NCBI GenBank assembly: GCA_024693925.1
Contig: JAILKH010000155.1
Coordinates: 1-52,127, forward strand
Reading direction: 5' to 3'
Source of the DNA: Lachnospiraceae bacterium
GTDB lineage: Bacteria > Bacillota > Clostridia > Lachnospirales > Lachnospiraceae
DNA length: 52,127 nucleotides
Shown: positions 17,048 to 25,307 of the stretch, in pieces
Numbering within the stretch: the first letter of the stretch is position 1
How the letters are laid out: each line of letters begins with the position of its first letter
Notes under the pieces: model-generated
Seen by the model: only the letters and a program-made list of their open reading frames with translations
What the model was told of the DNA's origin: nothing
Databases searched by the model: none
Made by a program: the position numbers and the translations under genes

Positions 17048-18943
17048 TCAGTTCTCCGAAAGATCCAACGGACTGTTCATACCTCTCCTGTTACAAACTC
17101 TTCTGTCTCGTCCGGAACGTCTGTCTTTTCCCGACCTGCTCTCTCTTTTCTCTTTTTTTGCCTGGTACATTTTTACGTCTGCGGCCTCAATAAAACTATA
17201 TAAGGTTTTTTTTGTATCATAAGGGATCATGGTATATCCCATACTTACGCTTAAAATATATGGTGAATATTTACCTTTTTTATTAAAATCAATTATTTCA
17301 TCCTGAATCAGTTTGATCTGTTCCTTAACCTCAGAAATACTTTCGGCACTCCCAAACACCACAAACTCATCCCCTCCAAACCTCATTACCGTATCAGTCT
17401 CATCTATTGAATCAGACAAAATATTTGCAAAATCAGCAATATATGAATCTCCTTTTTTATGACCCTGGGTATCGTTTATTATCTTTAATCTGTCCATATC
17501 GGCAAAAATAATATACATTTGCCTCTTTTCTTTTTTTGCCAATTCAAACTTTTCTTCAGCCGTTTCAAAAAAGCCCAAACGGTTATATAACTTTGTTAAG
17601 GGATCATAATAACTTAAATCTTTAAGCTGGCTTATATATTCTGCCTGGGCACTGAATTTCTTTACAGACTCATAGGCATTGGAAATACTGTTAATAAATA
17701 TATGGTGCAATTCATTATTTATTGCCTCAAAATAATTGGTACATATAATATATCCATAATAAATATCACTGTAATGAAGGGATGAATATATGTATACATT
17801 TCCTTCTCCCTGTCCCTTGAATATCTGATTTCTCTTTATCCGGCCGGTTGTTGGATTTTCCTGGGATATATCATAGTTATAGGGTATTTCCATGGTCCTT
17901 CTCTCTTCGTTTTTGTCTATAACTATACTCATCCTTGGAATATTATATTTTTTTTGATAATCCGGCAAACTCTCATACAATTCCTTTACCGTACTAAATT
18001 TCATAAAGTCTGCATTACAATCACTGACATAACCAATATACCTGGAATCATCCATCAACCGCTTTATACATTCCTTCAAATAAAGATCCCGTTTATTCTC
18101 ATTCGCATCACAATCCTTACAACAGCTGGTACCTGTAAACAATCTGGGAACTATTTTTATATCCTCCTTTGTTCCCAAAACCAATTGTTTATATGCGGTT
18201 TCACCCACCTTACCTTCAAACCGTTCTACCGATGTAATGGAAGGGACACTGTTATAAGCCTGAGGAATATGGTCGAAACCTGTTATTATATAATCTTGCG
18301 GAACTTTATACCCCGCCTCTTCCAGCCTGAAAAAAACACCCATAGCGGTCTGATCATTTATACAAACAAAGGCATCCGCATCCATAAGACCATTTTTTTG
18401 GAAATAATCATATGCCTTATATCCACTGTCCACAAAATAATTACCGCTACATATCCGTTTATCATCAAGCTTCAGACCATATCTTTTCATTACAGTCCTG
18501 CAGGCCTCCAAACGAAGTTTTGCGTCATTACTGTCATTTGGCCCACCCACAAAATTAATTGTCCGAACATTATGTTTTGTAATTATATGTTCAACAAGCT
18601 CTTCCATTGCACTGTCATTACAACTGGATATATTAATAAAATCCTTATCATAGCTGTCTATGGAAACACAGGGTTTTCCTGCGCTCTTAACTTTTTCAAC
18701 TAACAGTCCCCTTATATAAGGACTGTAAAATGCACTGGCATAAAGAATAAATCCGTCAAATCCGTCAAGATCCATACGTCGTATATATTCATATTCACCA
18801 AGATCAAATTTAAAATCATTTGAAACATAAAATGAAAACAGATGAAGCTCATCATTATTCTTTTTACATTCGTTATAAATCCCCTTTATAACTTCACTCT
18901 GCGAATACATATATATCTGCCCGACAAATAATGCAATCTTCAT
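17048..18943 (-). CDS. cytoplasmic sugar-binding-protein-like sensor fused to GGDEF diguanylate cyclase
   Basis: 631 residues with no signal peptide and no membrane segment. Residues 1-275 are a periplasmic-binding-protein type 1 fold like the effector domain of LacI regulators (MKIALFVGQI, DGFILYAS, INFVGGPND, DAFVCINDQTAMGVF, ITGFDHIP), but the helix-turn-helix is absent. Residues 280-445 form a GAF-like linker, starting with a CCxxC cysteine group (274-278). Residues 447-600 are a GGDEF domain with DPLTKLYNR and an intact RFGGDEF (521-527). The last 30 residues are strongly Arg/Lys-rich. It probably converts intracellular sugar sensing into c-di-GMP. AAAGGA precedes the ATG. Confidence 0.92.
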   Translation of the reverse strand: MKIALFVGQIYMYSQSEVIKGIYNECKKNNDELHLFSFYVSNDFKFDLGEYEYIRRMDLDGFDGFILYASAFYSPYIRGLLVEKVKSAGKPCVSIDSYDKDFINISSCNDSAMEELVEHIITKHNVRTINFVGGPNDSNDAKLRLEACRTVMKRYGLKLDDKRICSGNYFVDSGYKAYDYFQKNGLMDADAFVCINDQTAMGVFFRLEEAGYKVPQDYIITGFDHIPQAYNSVPSITSVERFEGKVGETAYKQLVLGTKEDIKIVPRLFTGTSCCKDCDANENKRDLYLKECIKRLMDDSRYIGYVSDCNADFMKFSTVKELYESLPDYQKKYNIPRMSIVIDKNEERRTMEIPYNYDISQENPTTGRIKRNQIFKGQGEGNVYIYSSLHYSDIYYGYIICTNYFEAINNELHHIFINSISNAYESVKKFSAQAEYISQLKDLSYYDPLTKLYNRLGFFETAEEKFELAKKEKRQMYIIFADMDRLKIINDTQGHKKGDSYIADFANILSDSIDETDTVMRFGGDEFVVFGSAESISEVKEQIKLIQDEIIDFNKKGKYSPYILSVSMGYTMIPYDTKKTLYSFIEAADVKMYQAKKEKRESRSGKDRRSGRDRRVCNRRGMNSPLDLSEN

Positions 18944-19043
18944 CCGATAATTATCCTTTCATAATTCCCGTGAATATAGCTGTGATTTTACTTTATGATT
19001 TTATCATTATTTATTTCTTTCCACAACCCATATTAATTACATC

Positions 19044-19069
19044 AAAAAAAGGGTCCCTTTAAGGACCCC
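19044..19069 (-). terminator. terminator downstream of tRNA-Leu
   Basis: The arms GGGTCCTT and AAGGGACCC-type pairing are followed on the minus strand by seven T residues, five bases past the tRNA end. Confidence 0.9.
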
Positions 19070-19073
19070 TAAA

Positions 19074-19156
19074 TGCAGGAAAAGAGACTTGAACTCTCAC
19101 GGTATTGCTACCACACGGACCTGAACCGTGCGCGTCTGCCATTCCGCCATTCCTGC
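19074..19156 (-). tRNA. tRNA-Leu(CAG)
   Basis: Read on the minus strand, the 7-base acceptor stem GCAGGAA/TTCCTGC with discriminator A, the anticodon stem CACGG/CCGTG around the loop TTCAGGT (anticodon CAG), a long class II variable arm and a TTCAAGT T-loop are all present. 83 bases; no CCA is encoded. It reads the codon CUG. Confidence 0.95.
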
Positions 19157-19223
19157 TCAACAAAGATATAAGCGCCTCACAATGCAAAGCGCTTATACAT
19201 AATATACAATTTAATAATTTTTG

Positions 19224-19622
19224 TCAAGAAGCCGTATCAAAAATACTTCCGGCGGTATCAACATTCCCATATCCGCCTTGAGAACTGTAGCCTCCGATAC
19301 TCTTTGCCGCCTCCGAAATCTGAGAAATGGCTTCAGTGTAATCATTTCCTGCTGAAGCTTCCTTTACACTTTCGGTCTCACTTGCTTTCTGCTTTGCATA
19401 CCATGATTCCGTAAGCTTTGCATAACTTCCGTTTTTAATGCTTGCATAATCGGCATAAAAATTACTGCTCAAATTAGAGGTACTGCTCTTTCCCGAGATA
19501 TCAAACATATTAAAGGATACCGAATTACTTGAACTGTTTAAGGAATTGAATAATATACTGTAGTCTCTCGTCGAGCTGTAATTATTTAAAAAAGATGTTC
19601 CTATTGATGATAATGTCGACAT
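19224..19622 (-). CDS. small Ser/Asn-rich protein of unknown function
   Basis: 132 residues, starting MSTLSSIGTS behind AAAGGAG at a good distance; the longer frame to 19649 has no such site. The protein is rich in Ser, Asn, Tyr and Ala, with a central helical stretch (YAKLTESWYAKQKASETE), and a Gly/Ser-rich C-terminus. It has no signal peptide, membrane helix or cysteines. No family is recognised; low complexity and absence of charge clusters resemble some secreted or appendage-associated proteins, but that is a guess. tRNA-Leu follows 67 bases downstream on the same strand and may be co-transcribed. Confidence 0.65.
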   Translation of the reverse strand: MSTLSSIGTSFLNNYSSTRDYSILFNSLNSSSNSVSFNMFDISGKSSTSNLSSNFYADYASIKNGSYAKLTESWYAKQKASETESVKEASAGNDYTEAISQISEAAKSIGGYSSQGGYGNVDTAGSIFDTAS

Positions 19623-19741
19623 ATGATCACTCCTTTGATAATTAAACAACAGTTCCTTCTGCTTTATCTACTATCCTAAACTAATATTACCACTGTTTTC
19701 CATTAATTACAACGGCTTTTACTGATTTTTTAAATTTTATC

Positions 19742-19770
19742 TTGACTTTTTTCATTGCTTTCTGTATTAT
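19742..19770 (+). promoter_or_regulatory. promoter of tRNA-Pro
   Basis: TTGACT (19742-19747), a 17-base spacer and TATTAT (19765-19770), about 46 bases before the mature tRNA 5' end. Confidence 0.75.
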
Positions 19771-19815
19771 ATCAATGTTGTAGTAATTTATTCTTAAATA
19801 ATTGTACACCAATAA

Positions 19816-19890
19816 CGGGGTGTGGCTCAGTTTGGTTAGAGCGCCATCTTAGGGAGGTGGAGGCCGCTGGTTCGAATCCAGTCACTCCGA
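19816..19890 (+). tRNA. tRNA-Pro(AGG)
   Basis: 75 bases. The acceptor stem CGGGGTG/CACTCCG with discriminator A has the C1-G72 pair typical of bacterial tRNA-Pro. D-arm GCTC...GAGC, anticodon stem CCATC/GGTGG around loop TTAGGGA (anticodon AGG), and T-arm GCTGG-TTCGAAT-CCAGT are intact. No CCA is encoded. An A at position 34 is uncommon in bacterial tRNAs outside tRNA-Arg(ACG). Confidence 0.92.
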
Positions 19891-19893
19891 TAG

Positions 19894-19921
19894 GGTTCTT
19901 GGTTTTCCAAGAACCTTTTTT
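19894..19921 (+). terminator. terminator of tRNA-Pro
   Basis: GGTTCTTGG, a TTTT loop, CCAAGAACC and six T residues, starting 4 bases after the tRNA. Confidence 0.95.
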
Positions 19922-19982
19922 GTAATCATTCTTTTAATATCCATCCATATTCAACAATTGTAACTTGTAAAGGGGCTACATA

Positions 19983-21086
19983 ATGAAGAACTCAACATCC
20001 GAACCGAAAACACGTTTAACAGGTCCCGATCTGACACGCAGTATCGCCGCCTTATTTGTTGTATCCGTCCACTTCTTCTTCAACTGCGGATATTACAGTA
20101 CACCGCTAAATAACCGCACCGTTTTTTTTATGACAGCGGCAAGATGGTTGTTTTTATGCTGCGTTCCACTTTATATGATATTAACCGGATTCTTTAAATC
20201 CAATAAGATCCCGGATAAAAAACATTATTATTCACTTATTCCGATCGCAATTGCATATTTTGTAATATCAGTAATAAAATGTCTGGTAGGTAACTACTAT
20301 TACGGAAAAGTATACGGTGTAAAGGAAACCTTGCAAGCCCTGGGAAACTATACCATAGCCTGGTATGTAGGGTTTTATTTTTCACTTATGGCCATAGCGC
20401 CTTTCTTAAACAAAATGTGGCACAGCCTGAAATCAAAACGTGAGCAACAGATTCTTCTTATCACACTTTCCATGATCACCGCCCTCTATCCGGTCATTTC
20501 GCTGATAGCGGTTTCAAACTTAAACATTATCGCTTGTTTAGGAGCTGTTTTAGAGCTTTTCTCCCCAAATTACTGGCAAATGATGTATCCTCTTCTCTAT
20601 TATTTCATTGGCTGCTATATAAGAGAGCATTCTCCTAAATTTAACAAGTTTGTTTTAACACTTATCATAATTGCCACAACCTTTATAAATGCAGGGATAT
20701 CCTATAAATATGCTGCCGGAAACAATTTCAACTGGAACATCCTTGGTGCTGTTGACTGCGGATACAACTGCATAACCGTAGTAATATGCTCAACGGCTCT
20801 TTTTCTGATGTTTTACGATATCGACATTCATAATGCCTTTATTAAATCGTTGCTGCAAAAGATTTCCTCCGTCTCCCTTGAAATATATCTTTTTTCGGGC
20901 ATTATGGATATTATAATTTTTGACTATGTAAAACGCATTTATTATGAAATGAAGGATTATGCCTGGCTATTCTTTATACTTGTACCTCTTAACTTTGTTT
21001 TATCATTTACTTTATCAGCATTGTATAAAACTATTTATCAATTTATTTCCAAACTGTTATCGCACCGCAAAGCTGTCCAAAAATGA
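19983..21086 (+). CDS. acyltransferase 3 family integral membrane protein
   Basis: 367 residues with about ten hydrophobic segments, characteristic of membrane acyltransferases that O-acylate surface sugars or lipids. The family N-terminus is seen: PDLTRSIAALFVVSVHFFF (residues 15-33), with the catalytic-type His in VSVHFFF, followed by RWLFLCCVPLYMILTGFF. A paired Arg/His-type motif later in the protein is not obvious. AAAGGGG lies 7 bases before the ATG. It is followed by a bidirectional terminator, so it appears to be a single-gene unit. The substrate is unknown; a peptidoglycan or wall polysaccharide target would fit the neighbouring lysozyme, but this is inference. Confidence 0.85.
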   Translation: MKNSTSEPKTRLTGPDLTRSIAALFVVSVHFFFNCGYYSTPLNNRTVFFMTAARWLFLCCVPLYMILTGFFKSNKIPDKKHYYSLIPIAIAYFVISVIKCLVGNYYYGKVYGVKETLQALGNYTIAWYVGFYFSLMAIAPFLNKMWHSLKSKREQQILLITLSMITALYPVISLIAVSNLNIIACLGAVLELFSPNYWQMMYPLLYYFIGCYIREHSPKFNKFVLTLIIIATTFINAGISYKYAAGNNFNWNILGAVDCGYNCITVVICSTALFLMFYDIDIHNAFIKSLLQKISSVSLEIYLFSGIMDIIIFDYVKRIYYEMKDYAWLFFILVPLNFVLSFTLSALYKTIYQFISKLLSHRKAVQK

Positions 21087-21113
21087 TATACTTGTTTATC
21101 TTTTTATGTCAAA

Positions 21114-21154
21114 AAAACAGAGTTTAAAGAAAATACCTTTAAACTCTGTTTTTT
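21114..21154. terminator. bidirectional terminator
   Basis: AAAACAGAGTTTAAAG, a short loop and CTTTAAACTCTGTTTTTT between convergent genes (acyltransferase on plus, GH25 lysozyme on minus). Confidence 0.93.
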
Positions 21155-21182
21155 ATTATGATCTTTAAATCTGCCTGATTAA

Positions 21183-22199
21183 TTATTGCATTGCCGATAT
21201 CGTTTTTAGAAACTCTGTAACATCATTGGCAATTCCAAAATTATCTATCATATATGCAGAATTACCAACCACTATAGCCGTATTCGTAAGCATACCTCCT
21301 GTAGCCGGATCGAAATAATACTTATTTCCGTTGATCTCTATTAGACCTGTCTGCATAACTCCGTCATCACCGAAATAATATACACTGCCCGAATCCGATA
21401 CCATACCGGTCTGCATAACCCCCAAATAGGGTTCAAAATAATACTTTTTCCCATCAAGCTCAAGCCAGCCTTTATAAGGTCTGTAATCTCTCATATAAAA
21501 TGTTTTACCATTTTGAGTTTTAAAGCCATCGGAAATGATTATTCCGGAATAATCCTTATATTGATAGTCTATATCAACATATCCTTTTATACCGGAAACC
21601 TTCCCTTTAGCGCTGGACTGCCAGAAACTGTAGCTTGGATAATCACAGGCGGAAGCATAATGGGCAACCCATTTATCCTGACTTATGGAGCCTATTTTTG
21701 TCTGAAAAAAGTTTTTGCCAGAATATACTATAGGTGTATATCCTGCATTTTCAACCACCGAACAAAATGCATTGATCAAAGCCTGTATCTGGGACTGTGT
21801 CATATTTTTATGGTATGAATCCTCAATATCATAGGCTATAGGGTAGGATACCGGATAATCTTTTGCTAAGGATACAGCAAACAAGGCCTCACTAGCAGCC
21901 ATTTCAGTGGTTGTGGCATATGAGTACACATACATTCCCACAGGTATCCCGTTTGCCAACGCTCCTTTCATATTCTGATGAAAATAAGCATCTGTCCCGC
22001 TCTTAAAACTTCCGGCCCTTATAAAGGCAAACTGTACCCCACTTTGTTTTACTGCCGCCCAATCAATCGCACCTTGATGAAATGATACATCAATTCCCCA
22101 TTTAGACGATGTTTCTGCTTTAACCTTAAAAGGAACCGACATAAATACCGATAATGCAAGGCAGACTGCCAGCATTACTTTGAATAGTCTTTTTTTCAT
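21183..22199 (-). CDS. secreted GH25 lysozyme with cell-wall-binding repeats
   Basis: 338 residues. A signal peptide (about 1-28, ending VKA) is followed by a glycoside hydrolase family 25 muramidase domain (33-215): GIDVSFHQG with Asp37, FIRAG, MYVYSYA and the catalytic DIED with Asp124 and Glu126, then a VDIDYQY strand. Residues 230-325 hold cell-wall-binding (choline-binding type) repeats such as GWLELDGKKYYFEPYLGVMQ and NGNKYYFDPATGGM. It hydrolyses the beta-1,4 bond after N-acetylmuramic acid. The ATG has AAAGGGG upstream. The enzyme acts outside the cell, probably in wall turnover or competition. Confidence 0.95.
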   Translation of the reverse strand: MKKRLFKVMLAVCLALSVFMSVPFKVKAETSSKWGIDVSFHQGAIDWAAVKQSGVQFAFIRAGSFKSGTDAYFHQNMKGALANGIPVGMYVYSYATTTEMAASEALFAVSLAKDYPVSYPIAYDIEDSYHKNMTQSQIQALINAFCSVVENAGYTPIVYSGKNFFQTKIGSISQDKWVAHYASACDYPSYSFWQSSAKGKVSGIKGYVDIDYQYKDYSGIIISDGFKTQNGKTFYMRDYRPYKGWLELDGKKYYFEPYLGVMQTGMVSDSGSVYYFGDDGVMQTGLIEINGNKYYFDPATGGMLTNTAIVVGNSAYMIDNFGIANDVTEFLKTISAMQ

Positions 22200-22290
22200 T
22201 TGTTTTTCCCCTTTATCAATTATGATTTCCCCTAAAACAATTCTATAATATCAAAATATATCCAACAACGCAAGTAATTATCACAAACTG

Positions 22291-22854
22291 TCAATCAACA
22301 CATCGTAATCCGAAGGAAATCCACATCCATCTGGTAATATTACCGTATCGATCCGTCATTTTTATAACCTGTTTTTCTTCAAGTTCAAAATCCGCAGCTT
22401 CCATACTTATATCGGATGCCATCCATATCGGCCTGAATCTCCCCTCTTCTTTAATATGATCATAAATATAAATATGCTGAAACCATTTTGCCTTATTATG
22501 CTTTACCCAAAATGGTTTATGTGCCCCATATCTTCCTATATTAAAATTCAGCAATATCAATTCATCTTCCCCATCACGGTCTATATCCGTATATAAAACA
22601 TTTTGAACCTTGCATCCTAAGGGAGATTCAAATTCACATTCACCGTTCTTATATACCCGTAATTTACGTTTTTTAAGAACTATTTCATACTTTCCCCCAT
22701 TGGCCGTATCCTGTATTTCAATATTTTTTTCATGCCATGCAGCCCAGGCGGGCAAAAACATTCCTGAATAGTAAAGTAGCGCAAAAACAGCGGCAGCCAA
22801 AGCTGCCACTGTAAAGATCAATAATATCAATCTGCCTCTTCTAATTCCACTCAT
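22291..22854 (-). CDS. membrane-anchored hypothetical protein, partner of the DUF3160 gene
   Basis: 187 residues. A basic N-terminus (SGIRRGR) and a hydrophobic segment at about 9-35 predict an anchor with an extracellular domain. The segment VLYTDIDRDGEDELILLNFN (about 88-107) has the Asp-rich, calcium-loop-like pattern seen in FG-GAP/VCBS repeats. The start codon lies inside the last 14 bases of the DUF3160 gene, so the two are translationally coupled and probably function together. I do not recognise the rest. Confidence 0.7.
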   Translation of the reverse strand: MSGIRRGRLILLIFTVAALAAAVFALLYYSGMFLPAWAAWHEKNIEIQDTANGGKYEIVLKKRKLRVYKNGECEFESPLGCKVQNVLYTDIDRDGEDELILLNFNIGRYGAHKPFWVKHNKAKWFQHIYIYDHIKEEGRFRPIWMASDISMEAADFELEEKQVIKMTDRYGNITRWMWISFGLRCVD

Positions 22855-25222
22855 GCGAAAACCTGTAACTTTCAGTCCATTCAGGCTGTTTTATATTATT
22901 ATCGGGAGCAAACTCATACCCTTCCTTAGGCCACACCCCGATCATAACTCTCCACTGCTCATCTGTAAGCCTGTCACTTAAAGGCCATTCAAATTGATAG
23001 AAACTATATACCGGTCCCGAACACACCCGAAGAGTTCCGTCTACGGGACATATTACAAATATTTCACCTACCTGACCGGTTCCCAGTTCAAGTACCGTTC
23101 CATTAGGATCCGTAGCAACATCCGCTACTATAGCCCCTGGATGTTCATCCGATCTTGCATATTCTTCACCATTTGTTCTTGTTGCCTGATTCCATATATG
23201 CTCCAGATCCCCCCCAAAATCTCTGATATAATCATATTCTTTTTCGGACAATGTTTCTGCCCGCAATTCCTTCTCCGAAATAACTACCAACTGTTTTGCA
23301 ACCTCCGCCAGTAATTGCAGGTTCTCCTTATCCTCGCCGGATAACAGACCATACTCGGAAAGTCCTCTCTGCGTATTTTCGGCCAGCACAGCGAATCTGG
23401 AATATACTACCGGTTCCGGCTCAACATAACCCCGGTCATCTATTTCTTCTTCCCAGCCGCCTCCCATTTCAGCCATTGCCTGTTTAGAATAAAGGATTGT
23501 ATCATGCTTTAATTCCGTATAACTTCCCAGGAAGCCTTCAACAGATTTTTTGGACCATTCCCGGGTCTGCATAAACGAAGGATATCCTTCCCCTTTTTCC
23601 TCCAAAACAGGGCGTAAAGTATTAAGCCACTGTGCATAAAGACTTGCCCTGAACAGTTCTTCACTTTCTTTTGCCGACAATTCCGTCTTCATCCTATCAA
23701 GATTATCTTTATAATTCTTATAATCCGTCTCCCCTTGTTCGGCAAGAATATCATATGCTATATCAGAACCCAGAACCGCCGGTATGTCCAAAGCATCGGG
23801 TAACATTCTCTTATCACCCCTACTGTTTTCTTCTACGTTGCTGTATATCAGATTTTGGAACACTGTTGCATCTATAGAAAATCTCTGCCCCATAAAACGG
23901 AAGGTTGTTATCTCTTTATCTTCATCTGCCGCAAATACAGGAATAGAATTAATCCGGGGCGGCTTTAACTCTTTTGTGCTTTCATAGAAGATCATAAACT
24001 CTTCATATTTTCCTATGAGTTCTTCAACATCATCTATCTCACCGAATGACGCATCCACTAAAGGTTTAAACTCATAATATGTATTATCATCACTTGCCCC
24101 GGCAAAAAATGAAGTTATGGTATAAATCCCTTCCCAATCTTTTAGTACCTCATCATCCATTGCAAGAGTCATAAGAAGAGCACTTCTCATATGGTCCTCC
24201 TTCTCCTGATCAAAGCCTCTCCTTCCATACCACATCATACCTTTAAAATATTTTTCAAGTTCTTCGGTTTCCGTGTAGTATCCTCTGGGTTTATATTGAG
24301 AATAATCTTCAAAATCTCCAAGTAAAGGTGAAACCTGTATAACCTGACTCTCAATAAGTTCCAATTCATCATCTACAACTTCATCAGCTTCTTTTATGAC
24401 CGTAACTTCATTTCCCAACAAGATGTTTGCCACCGCAAAATACTCAACATTCATAAGTGCAGCCGGCTCCCATTCCGTTCCTTTAAGCTCCTCATACTGC
24501 TCCATAGACTCTTCATACATTTCCTTGGATACATTCAAGAGCTTATGATACAATTCGCCTTTTTCCGTCTTTTTTAATAAATAAGAGAAATAAATATGAT
24601 AAGTATGCATCATAGAATCTACCGTTACGAAATTCGGAGTCTGGCCATACCGGTTATACTCATATACATCATAGAACTCGTATCCCCCTCCATTCATAAC
24701 AATAAACTGATCCTGCGCAAGTTTTTTCTTTGCCGCTTCCGGTAAATATTCAATATCATTCAAATTAAATACATCACTAAGATCCTCAGAAATATGATAT
24801 TCCGGAACGGAAGGAACAAGATCAGTATCACAGTATAACTCTTCCTTTTGGGGAATCATTTCAGGCCTTTTAAGACTTTGTACCATAACAGTATTCTTTT
24901 TCCCGGCCGAACTGTTTTCTCTCTCCTTATCACTGTCGCTTTCAATCGCCGGAGCAGAAGCATCCTTATTATTTGACTCACCGGCAATATCCTGAGCATC
25001 CTTTTGCTCATTTACACTTACATTGTCGGCTTTTTTTACAATAACATAAGTACATATAACAGTCACAATGATCACAAATAATGCCGATACCGCAATAACA
25101 AGCGGCAGAACCCAGCTTTTACCTGCTTCGACCCTTATATCCTTCTTCTCAAGTTTAGTACCGCAATTACCGCAGAATCCGGCATTTTCATCATTTTCTT
25201 TTTTACAATTCGGACAGATCAT
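22841..25222 (-). CDS. DUF3160 protein with N-terminal zinc ribbon and transmembrane anchor
   Basis: 793 residues. Residues 1-25 are a zinc ribbon (Cys3, Cys6, Cys17, Cys20); a membrane segment lies at about 35-63; a low-complexity Ser/Asp/Lys linker continues to about 120. The large remaining region matches the DUF3160 family: TVDSMMHTYHIYFSYLLKK, RSALLMTLAMDDEVLKDWE, FRFMGQRFSIDATVFQNLIY and a final CPVDGTLRVCSGPVYSFYQF block. The zinc ribbon on the cytoplasmic side with the catalytic-looking part outside is common among clostridial membrane proteins. Function unknown. AAGGAGG precedes the ATG. The gene is divergent from the phosphopantetheinyl transferase. Confidence 0.82.
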   Translation of the reverse strand: MICPNCKKENDENAGFCGNCGTKLEKKDIRVEAGKSWVLPLVIAVSALFVIIVTVICTYVIVKKADNVSVNEQKDAQDIAGESNNKDASAPAIESDSDKERENSSAGKKNTVMVQSLKRPEMIPQKEELYCDTDLVPSVPEYHISEDLSDVFNLNDIEYLPEAAKKKLAQDQFIVMNGGGYEFYDVYEYNRYGQTPNFVTVDSMMHTYHIYFSYLLKKTEKGELYHKLLNVSKEMYEESMEQYEELKGTEWEPAALMNVEYFAVANILLGNEVTVIKEADEVVDDELELIESQVIQVSPLLGDFEDYSQYKPRGYYTETEELEKYFKGMMWYGRRGFDQEKEDHMRSALLMTLAMDDEVLKDWEGIYTITSFFAGASDDNTYYEFKPLVDASFGEIDDVEELIGKYEEFMIFYESTKELKPPRINSIPVFAADEDKEITTFRFMGQRFSIDATVFQNLIYSNVEENSRGDKRMLPDALDIPAVLGSDIAYDILAEQGETDYKNYKDNLDRMKTELSAKESEELFRASLYAQWLNTLRPVLEEKGEGYPSFMQTREWSKKSVEGFLGSYTELKHDTILYSKQAMAEMGGGWEEEIDDRGYVEPEPVVYSRFAVLAENTQRGLSEYGLLSGEDKENLQLLAEVAKQLVVISEKELRAETLSEKEYDYIRDFGGDLEHIWNQATRTNGEEYARSDEHPGAIVADVATDPNGTVLELGTGQVGEIFVICPVDGTLRVCSGPVYSFYQFEWPLSDRLTDEQWRVMIGVWPKEGYEFAPDNNIKQPEWTESYRFSHEWN

Positions 25223-25271
25223 TTTTTCCTCCTTTGTCCAATTAACCTTATTATCATTTTATCCGTTTATA

Positions 25272-25300
25272 TTGAATCTTATTTTAAACTATCGTATAAT
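25272..25300 (+). promoter_or_regulatory. promoter placing transcription start at the PPTase start codon
   Basis: TTGAAT (25272-25277), a 17-base spacer and a perfect TATAAT (25295-25300). The expected start of transcription at about 25307 coincides with the ATG at 25308, so the message would be leaderless. No ribosome binding site is present upstream of the ATG. Confidence 0.75.
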
Positions 25301-25307
25301 CTCACTC

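Noticed and set aside
17954-18703. 249-codon open frame opposite to the sensor-GGDEF gene
   Set aside because: Antisense to well-recognised domains; no ribosome binding site.
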